A DNA stretch of 64,000 nt from assembly GCF_032917945.1 (NCBI RefSeq), contig NZ_CP136624.1:2976001-3040000 (forward strand), read 5' to 3'. The notes under the pieces were generated by a model. The model was given only the letters and a program-made list of their open reading frames with translations, was not told the DNA's origin and searched no databases. A program made the position numbers and the translations under genes. This DNA is from Bradyrhizobium sp. sBnM-33 (GTDB lineage Bacteria > Pseudomonadota > Alphaproteobacteria > Rhizobiales > Xanthobacteraceae). Positions 44,784-53,894 of the stretch are shown here, piece after piece. Numbering within the stretch: position 1 is the stretch's first letter; every line of letters begins with the position of its first letter.

Positions 44784-45068
44784 ATGATCGTCTGTTCCTG
44801 CAACGTTTTGAGCGACCACGATGTCCGTAATGCCGTAAGTGCGGCTTCGGACCTGCCGCGGAATCCCAAACAGATTTACGGTTGCCTCGGCTGCAGCGCC
44901 GAATGCGGCCGCTGCGCGCGCACCATCAAGACCATCATCGATGAAGCGCTCGGCGCCTGCGCCAAGGAGTGCTGCTCCGGTTGCCCGCACACGCGTCACG
45001 CCGCCAATGACGAGCCGGCGCAGGAAGCCGCCCCGGCTGCCCCGGCCTTCGCCCTCGCGGCCTGCTGA
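44784..45068 (+). CDS. bfd: Bacterioferritin-associated ferredoxin
   Basis: 94 residues. The BFD-type [2Fe-2S] fold is shown by MIVCSCNVLSDHDVRNAV and YGCLGCSAECGRCARTIK; C4, C6 and the CGRC cysteines are the expected cluster ligands. The C-terminal extension (CAKECCSGCPH and an Ala/Pro-rich tail) holds extra cysteines beyond the usual 60-70 residue length. It supplies electrons to bacterioferritin for iron release. The bfr gene follows after an Irr box. Confidence 0.9.
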   Translation: MIVCSCNVLSDHDVRNAVSAASDLPRNPKQIYGCLGCSAECGRCARTIKTIIDEALGACAKECCSGCPHTRHAANDEPAQEAAPAAPAFALAAC

Positions 45069-45146
45069 AAAACCCTTAAAATCCACCGATTTCCACCGTT
45101 CCCCACGGGTTTTTTCGTGGAACGGTTGCCCTTGGCACTAAACTGA

Positions 45147-45163
45147 TTTAGAAGCGTTCTAAA
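45147..45163. promoter_or_regulatory. Irr box (iron control element) upstream of bfr
   Basis: TTTAGAAGCGTTCTAAA is a perfect 7-3-7 inverted repeat and matches the Irr iron-control element consensus TTTAGAA-N3-TTCTAAA at every position. It ends 43 bp before the bfr start. In Bradyrhizobium Irr represses iron-storage genes when iron is low (established knowledge), so the same control is expected here. Confidence 0.85.
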
Positions 45164-45206
45164 TGTAGTATCAGGCCGCGTCGGCCTGAGGAAATTGGAG
45201 TGGACC

Positions 45207-45692
45207 ATGCAGGGTGATCCCAAGGTCATCGACTATCTCAACAAGGGCCTGCGTAGCGAGCTTACCGCGATCAACCAGTATTGGCTGCACTACCGGCTGC
45301 TGAACAATTGGGGCCTGTTGGAATTTGCCAAGGTCTGGCGCAAGGAATCCATCGAGGAGATGGAGCACGCCGACAAGTTCACCGACCGGATCCTGTTCCT
45401 CGACGGTTTTCCCAACATGCAGGTGCTCGATCCCCTGCGCATCGGGCAGAACGTCAGGGAAATCATCGAATGCGACCTTGCAACCGAGATGACCGCGCGC
45501 GCGCTCTATCAGGAAGCCGCGACCTATTGCCATGGCGTCAAGGATTACGTCTCACGCGACCTGTTCGAGAGCGTCATGAAGGATGAGGAACATCACATCG
45601 ATTTCCTCGAAACCCAGCTTGACCTTATCCAGCGCATCGGCCTCGAGCTCTACACCCAGAAGCACGTCGGCGGGCTGGAGAACGGGGACTGA
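45207..45692 (+). CDS. bfr: Bacterioferritin
   Basis: 161 residues from ATG 45207 (GGAGTGGACC upstream). All ferroxidase ligands are in the classical places: E18, E51, H54, E94, E127, H130, with Y25; the haem ligand is M52. Forms a 24-subunit haem-containing iron store. Lies after bfd and behind a perfect Irr box. Ends in a short Gly-rich tail. Confidence 0.96.
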   Translation: MQGDPKVIDYLNKGLRSELTAINQYWLHYRLLNNWGLLEFAKVWRKESIEEMEHADKFTDRILFLDGFPNMQVLDPLRIGQNVREIIECDLATEMTARALYQEAATYCHGVKDYVSRDLFESVMKDEEHHIDFLETQLDLIQRIGLELYTQKHVGGLENGD

Positions 45693-45718
45693 GCTACGTT
45701 CGCTGAACGCTCACAACT

Positions 45719-45818
45719 GTCATCACCCGCGAAGGCGGGTGATCCAGTATTCAGAGACGTCAGTGATTGACCACAAAGGCCGCGGCGTACTGGATACCCC
45801 GCCTTCGCGGGGTATGAC
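45719..45818. repeat. Palindromic repeat family A, copy 2
   Basis: GTCATCACCCGCGAAGGCGG ... CCGCCTTCGCGGGGTATGAC with CCAGTATTCAG and GGCCGCGGCGTACTGGAT core. Shares the GGCCGCGGCGTACTGGAT block exactly with 61468-61565. Confidence 0.8.
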
Positions 45819-45844
45819 GACCGGATTTCGGTCAGATATCGTCC

Positions 45845-46447
45845 CTACAACTGCGTCTTATATCGCTCGTAAATCTCCGCCTGGCTTTCACGCTCGCCGA
45901 GCCCGGTCTGGTCGTGGATCACTTCGCCGATGCTCGGCATCACGGAACGCTCGACCTGCGTGGCCGCCCACAGTTTGGAGCGCATCAGCGCCTTGCCGCA
46001 GTGGAAATAGGCTTCCCTGACGTCGATGCGCAGCACCGCGCGCGGCGGCTTGCCGAACTCGACCATCGACGCCATCAGCTCTGGATCCACCGAGACACTG
46101 CCCTTGCCGCCAACGCGCAGCGTCTCGTCGATTCCGGGCACGAAGAAGATCAACTGCAGGAAGCCCGATCCCTCGACGATATTGCGAAAGCTGTCGATGC
46201 GGTTGTTGCCCGAGCGATCCGGCATCAACAGCAGGTTCGGTCCCGCGACATGGACGAAACCGGGATTGCCGCCGCGCGGCGACGCATCGACGCTGCCGTC
46301 CGAGCCCGAGGTGGCGAGCACGCAGAACGGCGACATGCCGATGAATTTTTTCGCATGGACATCGATCTCCGGCCGCGCCTTCGCGATCACGCGGGGTGTG
46401 GGAGCGGGATAGATCGAGGCGAGGTCGGAAGCGGCAAGATCGGACAA
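45845..46447 (-). CDS. PPOX-class FMN-dependent flavoprotein (pyridoxamine oxidase-like)
   Basis: 200 residues. Split-barrel fold: MSPFCVLATSGSDGSVDASP, FVHVAGPNLLLMPDRSGNNR (FMN contacts), then FFVPGIDETLRVGGKGSV. C-terminal part has RIDVREAYFHCGKALMRSKLW. This matches the MSMEG_1061-type PPOX family. Probably reduces or oxidises a small molecule with FMN or F420; which is not clear. Confidence 0.85.
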   Translation of the reverse strand: MSDLAASDLASIYPAPTPRVIAKARPEIDVHAKKFIGMSPFCVLATSGSDGSVDASPRGGNPGFVHVAGPNLLLMPDRSGNNRIDSFRNIVEGSGFLQLIFFVPGIDETLRVGGKGSVSVDPELMASMVEFGKPPRAVLRIDVREAYFHCGKALMRSKLWAATQVERSVMPSIGEVIHDQTGLGERESQAEIYERYKTQL

Positions 46448-46512
46448 GGGCGGCTCCTTTGCAATTTTCCGTCAGATTATCATCCGCCGGTGCCACCGTC
46501 ATCTTGAAGAAT

Positions 46513-46866
46513 CTAAACCGCGTCCGCCGGCACGAAGCAGCTGATGATGATGCTGCCGCGGTGATGCACGTACCACACCACGGCTTCGCCGATCGGGTTG
46601 CCCTGGTCGCGAATGATCGCGCGCTCGGGCACCTGCATCCATTGGCCCTCGATCGGAACCCAATAGGCCCCGCCGCGGACGTCGTAGCTCGTGCGATGCC
46701 CGTCGGAAATATCGCAACAGGGCACGCCGTTCGGCGCGATTACGCTCTTGAACCAGGCGCGAATATCAGGCGGCACGTGGTCGTACTGGCCCCTGTCGAC
46801 GGCAAGCGCTGCGTCGGCCAGCACCGAAAGGCAGACGAGCAAGCCGAATGGCGCAAGCCTTCGCAT
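46513..46866 (-). CDS. Secreted hypothetical protein with CCDISDGHR motif
   Basis: 117 residues from ATG 46866. Signal peptide about 1-23 (ending ALAV). Mature part: PPDIRAWFKSVIAPNGVPCC, then DISDGHRTSYDVRGGAYWVP and a final IIISCFVPADAV. Vicinal Cys-Cys next to Asp and His suggests a metal or disulphide site. Family name unknown to me; the pattern is common in rhizobial secretomes. Confidence 0.75.
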   Translation of the reverse strand: MRRLAPFGLLVCLSVLADAALAVDRGQYDHVPPDIRAWFKSVIAPNGVPCCDISDGHRTSYDVRGGAYWVPIEGQWMQVPERAIIRDQGNPIGEAVVWYVHHRGSIIISCFVPADAV

Positions 46867-47199
46867 CCGATCCTCCGCTGCGTTTGTCTCGTCCTCGCGG
46901 CGGCGCATGCCGCCCACGATTCGTAATCCGAAGACAATTCAAGCGGAGCCCGGTTGCGGATGCACGCTCAAATAATGAGCGATGTGAGCGAAGCAGATTT
47001 GATGCATTGCGAAATCGGGACTTTCCGGCTGGTCCCGTCCTGTACACAGTTTGATGCGAGCCACGGCCGGCTCAACGATCGCACTGAACTGGTTGCTGCC
47101 CTGAAGTAGGAAAAGTACGAACGTGCTATCGATCTTGCGTATGGATTCGTGGTGAGCTGCCGGGCGCAGCAAGCTGCCTGACATGCGGTCTAACCGCCC
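46867..47199. other. Intergenic region, nothing recognised
   Basis: About 333 bp, somewhat less GC-rich than neighbours. No repeat, hairpin or short gene could be supported. Confidence 0.4.
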
Positions 47200-47883
47200 G
47201 TGCTTGGTGGAAGGAGCCAGTCAACGGTCATCTTCACGATTGGAAACGCGTTGGGCACGAACCCGAAGATTGCGATAGGCCTGCTTTCACCCGTGGGATT
47301 GCTGTTTGCGCTCCCAATATTGCTTTGGGCTTTCAGCTTCACCGAACGTTTCGGACTGGAGAAATGCAGCATCGGTTCGATCAGCGGTGCTGAATACCAG
47401 AACATATTGTCGCGAGCCGGCGAGCAGCGCTGGACAGTATGGCCCGGTTTGTCGAATGGGGTGTTTTGGCCGTCAGACAGGGACTTTCGAGGCCCGACAG
47501 CATCTTTCAACAGCAATCTCAATGATCAGCTTCTCTCGCATATCAGAGAGCTTGCTGGACCCGACGCGTCCATGAACCGCCAACTTGCTTCGGGCCATGC
47601 CGTCATGCGCAGCATGGGCGCAGAATACGTCCAAACTCAAGAACGCGCCGGTTCGCGCGTCCGTTTCACATACTACCTGCCGCAAGTGCGTTTCGCGCCT
47701 GTGTGTGTTCTTTGCCTGATATGGTGGTACACGACCATTGACGTGATCTTTTCTCATGACCTTGCCACCGATCGATACGATTTGCAGGAAGTGAACGTTC
47801 TGTTCGCCGGGCTGAAAGGTAGTCCCGACAAAAATCTCGCGCGCAACGTTCCATGGGGTAGTTGCCCCGAGTTTCGAAGATAA
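47200..47883 (+). CDS. Hypothetical membrane-associated protein, start uncertain
   Basis: Up to 227 residues from GTG 47200; no ATG exists before codon 120, so the 5' end may be truncated or use a rare start. One hydrophobic segment near the N-terminus (IGLLSPVGLLFALPILLWAF) and a second stretch APVCVLCLIWWYTTIDVIF with two cysteines. The end reads NLARNVPWGSCPEFRR. Composition supports coding, but family is not recognised. Confidence 0.5.
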   Translation: MLGGRSQSTVIFTIGNALGTNPKIAIGLLSPVGLLFALPILLWAFSFTERFGLEKCSIGSISGAEYQNILSRAGEQRWTVWPGLSNGVFWPSDRDFRGPTASFNSNLNDQLLSHIRELAGPDASMNRQLASGHAVMRSMGAEYVQTQERAGSRVRFTYYLPQVRFAPVCVLCLIWWYTTIDVIFSHDLATDRYDLQEVNVLFAGLKGSPDKNLARNVPWGSCPEFRR

Positions 47884-47912
47884 TCGTGCCTCTGCTTTCA
47901 CGGATATCGAGT

Positions 47913-48980
47913 TTACATCGCCCGCTGCGGCGCGGTTTGCAGCAACTCCTGCAGCTCCTTCTTGTAGAACTTCGCATTTCCCGTCGTGAGATGGCCGCGC
48001 GTCTCGCTGGAGGCCGGGATCAGGAACAGGCGTCCGTTCCTGACGCGCTTCATCGCCGCCTCGGTGACGCCGGTTTCCGGCGGATTGCGCTCGTCGTCGG
48101 CCGCATTGATCAAGAGCAGCGTGGCTTCGATCTTCTCCAGCGCGGGTGCGGGATTGTAATCGTGCGAGGCCTCCCACTGGTAGATGAAGTCGTTGGCGTC
48201 GGCGGTGATTGCGGTAGCCAGCCGGTCGTCGACCATCTTGTCAGCTTTCGCCGCCGTCGGCGCCAGCGCCTGATATGCCAATGTGCCGCCGGCGGTCGCA
48301 ATGCCATAGGCATTGATGGCGTATTTCATCATGCGCGGCTGGGCTGTGTAGTTGCCGCCATTGTACTCGGGATCGTTCCTGATGGTCTCCAGCATCATCC
48401 GCCGCAGCATCCAGTTGCGCGCCGCCATCTCGGTCGGCTGCGAGGCCATCGGCACCAGCGCGTCCATGAAGTCAGGATATTTGCCGCCCCAGATCCAGGT
48501 GTGCATGCCGCCCATCGAATTGCCGATGACGAGCCGCAGGTGCTTTACGCCGAGACCTTCCGTGACCAGGCGATACTGCGCATCGACCATGTCCTCGTAA
48601 TTGTACTTCGGAAAAATGGCCTTCATGCCGTCGGAGGGCTTTGACGATTTGCCGTGGCCGAGACTATCGGGAATGATGATGTAGTATTTCGCGGCATCCA
48701 GCGGCTGGCCGGGACCGAACAACTCGCCGCCGAAGCCCGCCGTCAGCATGCTGGCGGCCGAGCCGCCCGAGCCATGCAGCACCAGCACCGGCTGACCGGT
48801 CGGCTCGCCGATCGTGGTGTAGTGCAGCCGCAGCTCCGGCATCGTCTCGCCGGTGTGGAATTTGAAATTCTTGGCGATCCAGTTGCCCTGTTTCGGTGCG
48901 GGGTAATCTGCGGCGAAGGCAGTGAAGGAGGTGAGCGCCAGTGCGGCGGCCGCAAAGGCCGCGTGCAAAAAATTCATCAT
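47913..48980 (-). CDS. Secreted alpha/beta hydrolase (homoserine acetyltransferase-like)
   Basis: 355 residues (ATG 48977 equally possible). Signal peptide about 1-24 (ending AFAA). Oxyanion motif VLVLHGSGGSAASML, nucleophile elbow LVIGNSMGGMHTWIW with Ser, Asp region LLINAADDERNPP, His in SSETRGHLTTGN. This resembles the MetX/HTA subgroup of alpha/beta hydrolases but is exported, so an esterase or other hydrolase is more likely than methionine biosynthesis. Confidence 0.88.
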   Translation of the reverse strand: MMNFLHAAFAAAALALTSFTAFAADYPAPKQGNWIAKNFKFHTGETMPELRLHYTTIGEPTGQPVLVLHGSGGSAASMLTAGFGGELFGPGQPLDAAKYYIIIPDSLGHGKSSKPSDGMKAIFPKYNYEDMVDAQYRLVTEGLGVKHLRLVIGNSMGGMHTWIWGGKYPDFMDALVPMASQPTEMAARNWMLRRMMLETIRNDPEYNGGNYTAQPRMMKYAINAYGIATAGGTLAYQALAPTAAKADKMVDDRLATAITADANDFIYQWEASHDYNPAPALEKIEATLLLINAADDERNPPETGVTEAAMKRVRNGRLFLIPASSETRGHLTTGNAKFYKKELQELLQTAPQRAM

Positions 48981-49093
48981 GGTCTCCCCAAGACTTACAG
49001 TTTTCCAGAACCTGCGGCTATCTTTTGCGAGCCGCTTGGCAGGGAACCTAGCACACCGGCTGTTCCCCCGTCACCAAATCGCCGAACGATGCA

Positions 49094-49333
49094 CTAACCC
49101 TCCACCTCGGTTTCCGGCCGGTCGTTGCCGGCGGCAGTTTCCGATTGCCATCGTCCGTCAGCAGTTTCGTATTCGATGACCTCGGTGCGGCCGGGCACCC
49201 GCTGCTCGGCGGCCGCGCGGCGGGCGGCTGCCAGTGCCGCGGCGCGGTTCGGAAACGGCTCGGAAAACACGCCGTTGACGGTGTAGGCCCAGCCGCCGTC
49301 ATGTTCGACGATCTTGTAGGTCAGATGGGGCAT
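49094..49333 (-). CDS. DUF2188-like small protein
   Basis: 79 residues: LTYKIVEHDGGWAYTVNGVF, then SEPFPNRAAALAAARRAAAE and a strand VIEYETADGRWQSE. The beta-beta-helix-beta pattern with HDGGW fits the DUF2188 family. Cytosolic, function unknown. Confidence 0.75.
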   Translation of the reverse strand: MPHLTYKIVEHDGGWAYTVNGVFSEPFPNRAAALAAARRAAAEQRVPGRTEVIEYETADGRWQSETAAGNDRPETEVEG

Positions 49334-49464
49334 CGGGAACTCGCTGCTTGCAGGTGCCGACAGGGGGTAAACGCGCCGCTGGATTCATGACAGAATAAGC
49401 CAGGCTGTCGGATTTTGCACCGGCCGTTCGTCCTTGATCGAAGACCTCTGCAGAAGAGAGAACC

Positions 49465-49731
49465 ATGTGCCGTAACATCAAGACCCTGTTCAATTTCGAT
49501 CCCCCGGCCACGCACGCGGAGATCCATGCCTCCGCGCTGCAATTCGTGCGCAAGCTTTCCGGATTCAATTCGCCGTCGCAGGCCAATGCCGAGGCGTTCA
49601 ACCGCGCGGTTTCCGAAGTCTCCGACAGTGCGCGGCGTCTGCTCGCCTCGCTGCAGACCAACGCGCCGCCGCGCGACCGCGAGGTCGAGGCAGAGAAGGC
49701 GAGGGAGCGTTCGCGGGCGCGGTTTGGGTAG
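49465..49731 (+). CDS. DUF2277 family protein
   Basis: 88 residues beginning MCRNIKTLFNFDPPATHAEI, the strongly conserved start of DUF2277 proteins, followed by ASALQFVRKLSGFNSPSQAN. Small helical protein; function unknown. ATG follows AGAGAG. Confidence 0.88.
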   Translation: MCRNIKTLFNFDPPATHAEIHASALQFVRKLSGFNSPSQANAEAFNRAVSEVSDSARRLLASLQTNAPPRDREVEAEKARERSRARFG

Positions 49732-50290
49732 GGGCGTGGACTCACAAGCGCGCAACTAAATGCGGCGGGCATCGATTCCCGGATCGCGCTAGGGAGCATC
49801 GAACGCAAGACCCAAAGATACCTTTCAGGACGCGTCGGTCGTCAACACGGGGAATGCCACGCCGTTGTTTGGAAGGAACGACCTGATCACAGCGCATCCA
49901 GAGTCTGTGAGTTCATACCGCATGACTCGAGGCTTCAGTTCGAGCGCTTGAATGACAGCTGGATCGATCGAAACCGGACAACCGGCACTTCCGGGATTGA
50001 CCCCCTAAGCGGACATGACAGGGACATGCCAAATCGACGCGAATGACCCTAAACGGAAAACGCATCCGAATTCCGGTAGCCGAGCGCGCCCACAATCTCT
50101 TGAAGAGGCGGCTGCCACGACGTAACCTAAAGCTCCAAGGTGGCGAAATTGCCCCTTGCTTTTTCGGCTGCGCACATAGGCAGCCAAGCATTCGGACAAT
50201 CGATAGAAGGCGCTTTCTTCTTGGGAGCGACCGCTATCGTTCACGCCGATCCTTGGTCATCTGGAACGTCGGATAACAAGGGAGGGATTC
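49732..50290. other. Intergenic region with dispersed module copies
   Basis: About 560 bp without a supported gene. ACCCCCTAAGCGGACATGAC at 50000-50019 and AATGACCCTAAACGG at 50041-50055 are uninterrupted copies of the module into which the MITE and IS are inserted at 20.6 and 22.8 kb. Confidence 0.45.
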
Positions 50291-50755
50291 ATGATCTTTT
50301 CATTCACCCGCGCCCTGATCGTTTTATCTGTCGCTGCGCTTGGGCCGTCCGGTATCTTCGGCGGAGTCGATGAGGCAAGGGCCGACGACGTGCCCGACGC
50401 ACTATCTGTTGAGTGGCAAGGCAAGAAACCTTGCGAGAAGCTTTTTGACGACGCGCATGTCCGCGTGGCCCGGTGCACGTTCCCACCGGGGGCTATGCAC
50501 GTCTGCCACTCACACCCGGGTTACCTTACCTATGTGGTGAGCGGAGGCCAAGGACAGATCGAGGACGAGAAAGGAATACGTAAGATTAATATACCCGCCG
50601 GCGCATTGTTCGATGCGCCTCCAACCCCATGGCATGAGTTTGCAAACCTAGGAGACACCACGATTCAATACATCATCGTCGAGAAAAAATACCAGGGTGT
50701 CACCCCAGTGAGTCAGACCGCATGCCCGAAAGGAACAGTGGGCCGCTCTCAATAA
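50291..50755 (+). CDS. Secreted cupin domain protein
   Basis: 154 residues, strong AAGGGAGGG ribosome-binding site. Signal peptide about 1-31 (ending EARAD). Cupin metal motif MHVCHSHPGYLTYVVSGGQG, then INIPAGALFDAPPTPWHEF with the last His. Periplasmic. In an accessory region; function unknown. Confidence 0.85.
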   Translation: MIFSFTRALIVLSVAALGPSGIFGGVDEARADDVPDALSVEWQGKKPCEKLFDDAHVRVARCTFPPGAMHVCHSHPGYLTYVVSGGQGQIEDEKGIRKINIPAGALFDAPPTPWHEFANLGDTTIQYIIVEKKYQGVTPVSQTACPKGTVGRSQ

Positions 50756-50885
50756 CTGACGGCAGGGTCAAGCCGCCGGCTCACTTTTCGGGTTCGCAGG
50801 CAGCGAGTCGTTTGCTGAAACGACTGCTGGTAGCGCCTTGCGATCGGAAAGGGACAAATCGGGTGCCACAGAATGCGAGACTAGC

Positions 50886-51323
50886 GTGACTTCTCAGTGG
50901 CAGTACCAGGTTAGGTTCGATCTGAACGATTCTGCCACGGCGGAATCGGTACGCCGAAAACACCGTGTTCCGGCACTGGCGCCGCTGTTCGATATCCTCG
51001 CCGAGCATCGCGCTGCGCTGAAATGCCAGTTCGACGCCTTTGCGGAGTATGTCGCCGCAGCAGAAGAGCACGGCGTCGAAAACTATCCGCTCTACCAGTG
51101 GACGAAGGCGACGATCGAAAATCCGGCGAAGAAGGAAAAGTATTTGAGATCCTTTACAGTCTACGTGGACGACCGGGAGGTCTATGCCAAGGAGATTGCT
51201 GACGCGCTGGAGGTGGACTTGCAGCCGCTCGCCACTAGCGGGCTCATCACGCGAATATCCAAGTACGATACCAATCCCGCCAACAATCCTCAGCCGCCGC
51301 AGGGCCCCCGCGAGCGGAGCTAG
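50886..51323 (+). CDS. Conserved-looking hypothetical protein
   Basis: 145 residues from GTG 50886 (frame open to 50838). Soluble, starts TSQWQYQVRFDLNDSATA, with LFDILAEHRAALKCQFDAFA, ENYPLYQWTKATIENPAKKE and a Pro/Asn-rich end (NPANNPQPPQGPRERS). I recall proteins of this form in other Bradyrhizobium genomes but know no function. Confidence 0.7.
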   Translation: MTSQWQYQVRFDLNDSATAESVRRKHRVPALAPLFDILAEHRAALKCQFDAFAEYVAAAEEHGVENYPLYQWTKATIENPAKKEKYLRSFTVYVDDREVYAKEIADALEVDLQPLATSGLITRISKYDTNPANNPQPPQGPRERS

Positions 51324-51343
51324 CCCATCCGCGAGAGCGAACT

Positions 51344-51466
51344 GAATGCCCGCTCCTGGCACCCTTGAGACATGCCCACCTATCCTGAGAATGTCCGTTC
51401 ACCGGGGTAGACCGGAAGTCACCGTGGTCCGGCCAAACCGACGCCAAAGCGAGCATTACCCCTCCG
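51344..51466. repeat. Dispersed intergenic module, longest copy
   Basis: Runs from AATGCCCGCTCCTGGCACCC through GAGACATGCCCACC, GAGAATGTCCGTTCACCGGG and TAGACCGGAAGTC to CCAAACCGACGCCAAAGCG. Parts recur at 19425-19515, 22850-22900, 49990-50060 and 52140-52210. It has no coding capacity. Confidence 0.55.
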
Positions 51467-51578
51467 GCACCCCGGCCATTCGCATCTCACAGTGCGCTCG
51501 CGCCAGAGAAGCTGGTTCGGATTGTCACTCATCAATGCGCCAGCGAAATTGTTGTGCTGACGGCCCCTGCAACACTGT

Positions 51579-51719
51579 TCAAAACAGAACAAAGCTCCCG
51601 ATCAGCAGGCCCGCAGAAAAGGACCAAAGCCCCAAGGTGCAAGCTGACACGAGGCGCACGAGGTTACGAACCTGCACCTCGAATTCCGCTTCTGTTGTCT
51701 CATGGAACTGAGCTGTCAT
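51579..51719 (-). CDS. Small single-TM protein (46 aa)
   Basis: From ATG 51719, with AGGGCC upstream. Charged N-terminal half (MTAQFHETTEAEFEVQVRNL), then one TM helix (LVSACTLGLWSFSAGLLIGS). Clean amphipathic-then-hydrophobic layout suggests a real small membrane protein. The open frame continues upstream to 51848 but without support. Confidence 0.5.
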   Translation of the reverse strand: MTAQFHETTEAEFEVQVRNLVRLVSACTLGLWSFSAGLLIGSFVLF

Positions 51720-52576
51720 TGGCGTGGCCCTGCCCAGTAGGCGCGGTTGGATGTACGCACAAATCATGGTGAAGGTGGGGCATTTGCGCCCGCAGTGATG
51801 GCAATGGTGCTCAGGCTTGAGGGCTCCCAAGCGGACATGCGGCATCATTCCTCCGATGTCTGCTGTCGAGGGGATTGTGTTGCAAAAGTCGTTTTGCCGA
51901 AGGTGTCAAAAATTCTGAGGGCCGCAGGCGCGATTTTCGTGTAGAGATCTGAGGGACCTCATCGCCTCATGCTAAACTCATAGGCGACTTCGGTAACGCG
52001 ATTGAGGTTATCCGAATCGTCGATCGCCTCGCGTTTTAAGGTTTCACCAAAAATTGGACTGATGCAACTTTCGACTTTTGCAACAGTATCGGCACTTTTC
52101 GGAAACCTGACAGGCCCGGCTGATGATGTATGTTCTTGAGGGTAAAGCGGACTGCCGAGTTGCACGCTCGGACTTCCGAATTTGACCCAACTGCGACATT
52201 CTCAGAATGGCGGGGATGAGCGAGTCCGCTCTCCTCCCATACCCCACATCGTCGCTTTCACGCCAATATGACGGCGGCGGCCTCTAAGAGAGCTTCAGCG
52301 TGGGCAACGAGGCGCATCACACAAGGTCCGTTCACTGGCCTCACCAAATACCTCGAAAGAGGTAGTATCGGTGGGCTGAGCCGACCGTTAGAGTGCAAAT
52401 CAGCGTTCAACATGACCCGGTATCAGCGTCCAGTTTTCGCGGACGCGGATCGAGGCAACGGAATAGGCGCCACGAACATCGGCGAGGCGCGCCTTGCGGG
52501 CCGGATTGATCGAAGGCAGTAGCTTGGCCAGCCTAAAGTACCACATGCGGCGCGGCCGGACGAGACGGAGCCTACC
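51720..52576. other. Intergenic accessory region containing MITE copy 2
   Basis: About 860 bp. Besides the MITE (51873-52090), GAGGGTAAAGCGGAC around 52138 is a reverse-oriented trace of the dispersed module. No supported gene; the frames seen here are short and lack ribosome-binding sites. Confidence 0.4.
51873..52090. mobile_element. MITE copy 2, opposite orientation
   Basis: 218 bp. Left end GATTGTGTTGCAAAAGTCG is identical to copy 1; the right end reads, as reverse complement, GATACTGTTGCAAAAGTCG (two mismatches). Reverse-complementing the interior aligns it to copy 1 through blocks such as ACCTCAATCGCG, GAAGTCGCC and TACACGAAA. No target duplication is visible, so it is older or partly decayed. 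Confidence 0.8.
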
Positions 52577-53836
52577 ATGAACATAGGATTGAGAGGCATC
52601 TTCATTGCCATCGTCGAGGATCGGAAGATAGCTTTTAGACCGCATGGCAAGCTTGTGCCAGTGCGACTGGCGACAGTTGTTTTCTTGCTATTGGCCTGCA
52701 TGTTTCATCAGGCTGTGCCGTCGATCGCGCTAACGAATGCGCCTGAAGCTGCACCACAGACACAGCCCTATCCAATGCAGACCATGCCTCGACTGGCACA
52801 GGCCAAGCGCTCCCCTAACCCAAATACTGTTGGGATCGTGACGGGCCGCCCAAACGGAACTGATTTTGCAATCGCGCAAGAGATCTCGATGGTCCTCGCG
52901 ACCGGACAGGAGACTGGTCCGAGAGGTGAGGTGGCATTGCGGATTCTGCCGATGGTCGGAAAGGGCGGCATTCAGAACGTTCGTGACGTGCTAACCCTAG
53001 CTGGCGCCGACATGGGCATTGCGCCCAAAATTTTGCTCGACCGCCTGCGCGCCAGCAAAGAGTTGGGTGATATTTCCAAGAGCCTGGTCTACATCGCCCC
53101 GCTCTTCCAAGAAGAACTCCACGTCCTTGCTCGCCGAGAGATCCGCACCTTTGCCGACCTCGCAGGAAGACGCGTCAACGTTGGTGAGGAGAATAGCGGT
53201 ACGGACATCCTGGCGCGGGACATCCTCAGTCGACTGGGCCTGAAAGCGACAGAAATCAATATTGATCAGAATGCAGCTGTTGAAGGCATGCGGAGCGGCG
53301 ACATCGCGGCCACGGTGTTCATCACAGGCAAGCCCGCTCGTTGGCTTGAACGATACGCGCGCGAGGACGGCTTCCATCTCGTTCCGGTGCCATACACATC
53401 ATCCTTGGAAGAGGACTATCTGCCGGCGACTTTCACCCACCAGGATTACCCGAACCTGATCGCTACTGACGAGCGCATCGCCACGCTTGCGGTTGGTTCG
53501 GTCCTCATTGCTTACAACGCGCCTCGGACAAGCGAGCGCTACCAACGCTTGGAGACGTTCGTCAACGCGTTCTTTTCGCGTATTTCGGAGTTTGAGAATC
53601 CAGCGCGGCACCCCAAATGGAAAGAGATCAATCTTGCCGCGGTGTTACCCGGGTGGACCCGCTTCGCTCCCGCGGAACGCTGGCTGAAGCAGCGCCGATT
53701 AGCGGCACCCGATGCCGAGTCGCGCGCGGAGTTTGAGCGGTACTTGGATCAGTCGGGCATCGTTCCTTCCGCCACCGAGCGCGAACGCTTGTTTAAGGAT
53801 TTCCTACGTTGGTGGCGGGAGGGGAGAGGCCGTTGA
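52577..53836 (+). CDS. TAXI family solute-binding protein (TRAP receptor type)
   Basis: 419 residues. An N-terminal hydrophobic segment (about 28-50, VRLATVVFLLLACMFHQAVP) acts as signal or anchor, then a Gln/Pro linker. The TAXI domain begins NTVGIVTGRPNGTDFAIAQE and includes GADMGIAPKILLDRL, LHVLARREIRTFADLAGRRV and VGEENSGTDILARDILSRLG. TAXI receptors deliver substrates such as C4-dicarboxylates or glutamate to TRAP transporters; no TRAP permease gene is nearby. Lies in the accessory region. Confidence 0.83.
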   Translation: MNIGLRGIFIAIVEDRKIAFRPHGKLVPVRLATVVFLLLACMFHQAVPSIALTNAPEAAPQTQPYPMQTMPRLAQAKRSPNPNTVGIVTGRPNGTDFAIAQEISMVLATGQETGPRGEVALRILPMVGKGGIQNVRDVLTLAGADMGIAPKILLDRLRASKELGDISKSLVYIAPLFQEELHVLARREIRTFADLAGRRVNVGEENSGTDILARDILSRLGLKATEINIDQNAAVEGMRSGDIAATVFITGKPARWLERYAREDGFHLVPVPYTSSLEEDYLPATFTHQDYPNLIATDERIATLAVGSVLIAYNAPRTSERYQRLETFVNAFFSRISEFENPARHPKWKEINLAAVLPGWTRFAPAERWLKQRRLAAPDAESRAEFERYLDQSGIVPSATERERLFKDFLRWWREGRGR

Positions 53837-53894
53837 TCGATCTCACATCCGTTACAGGGCGGCCTACGAGCAGCAATGGAAAGGGGTCATGACA

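Noticed and set aside
47200..47883. Annotation as a pseudogene
   Set aside because: The start is unclear, but the frame has no internal stop and reads like protein; kept as an uncertain CDS.
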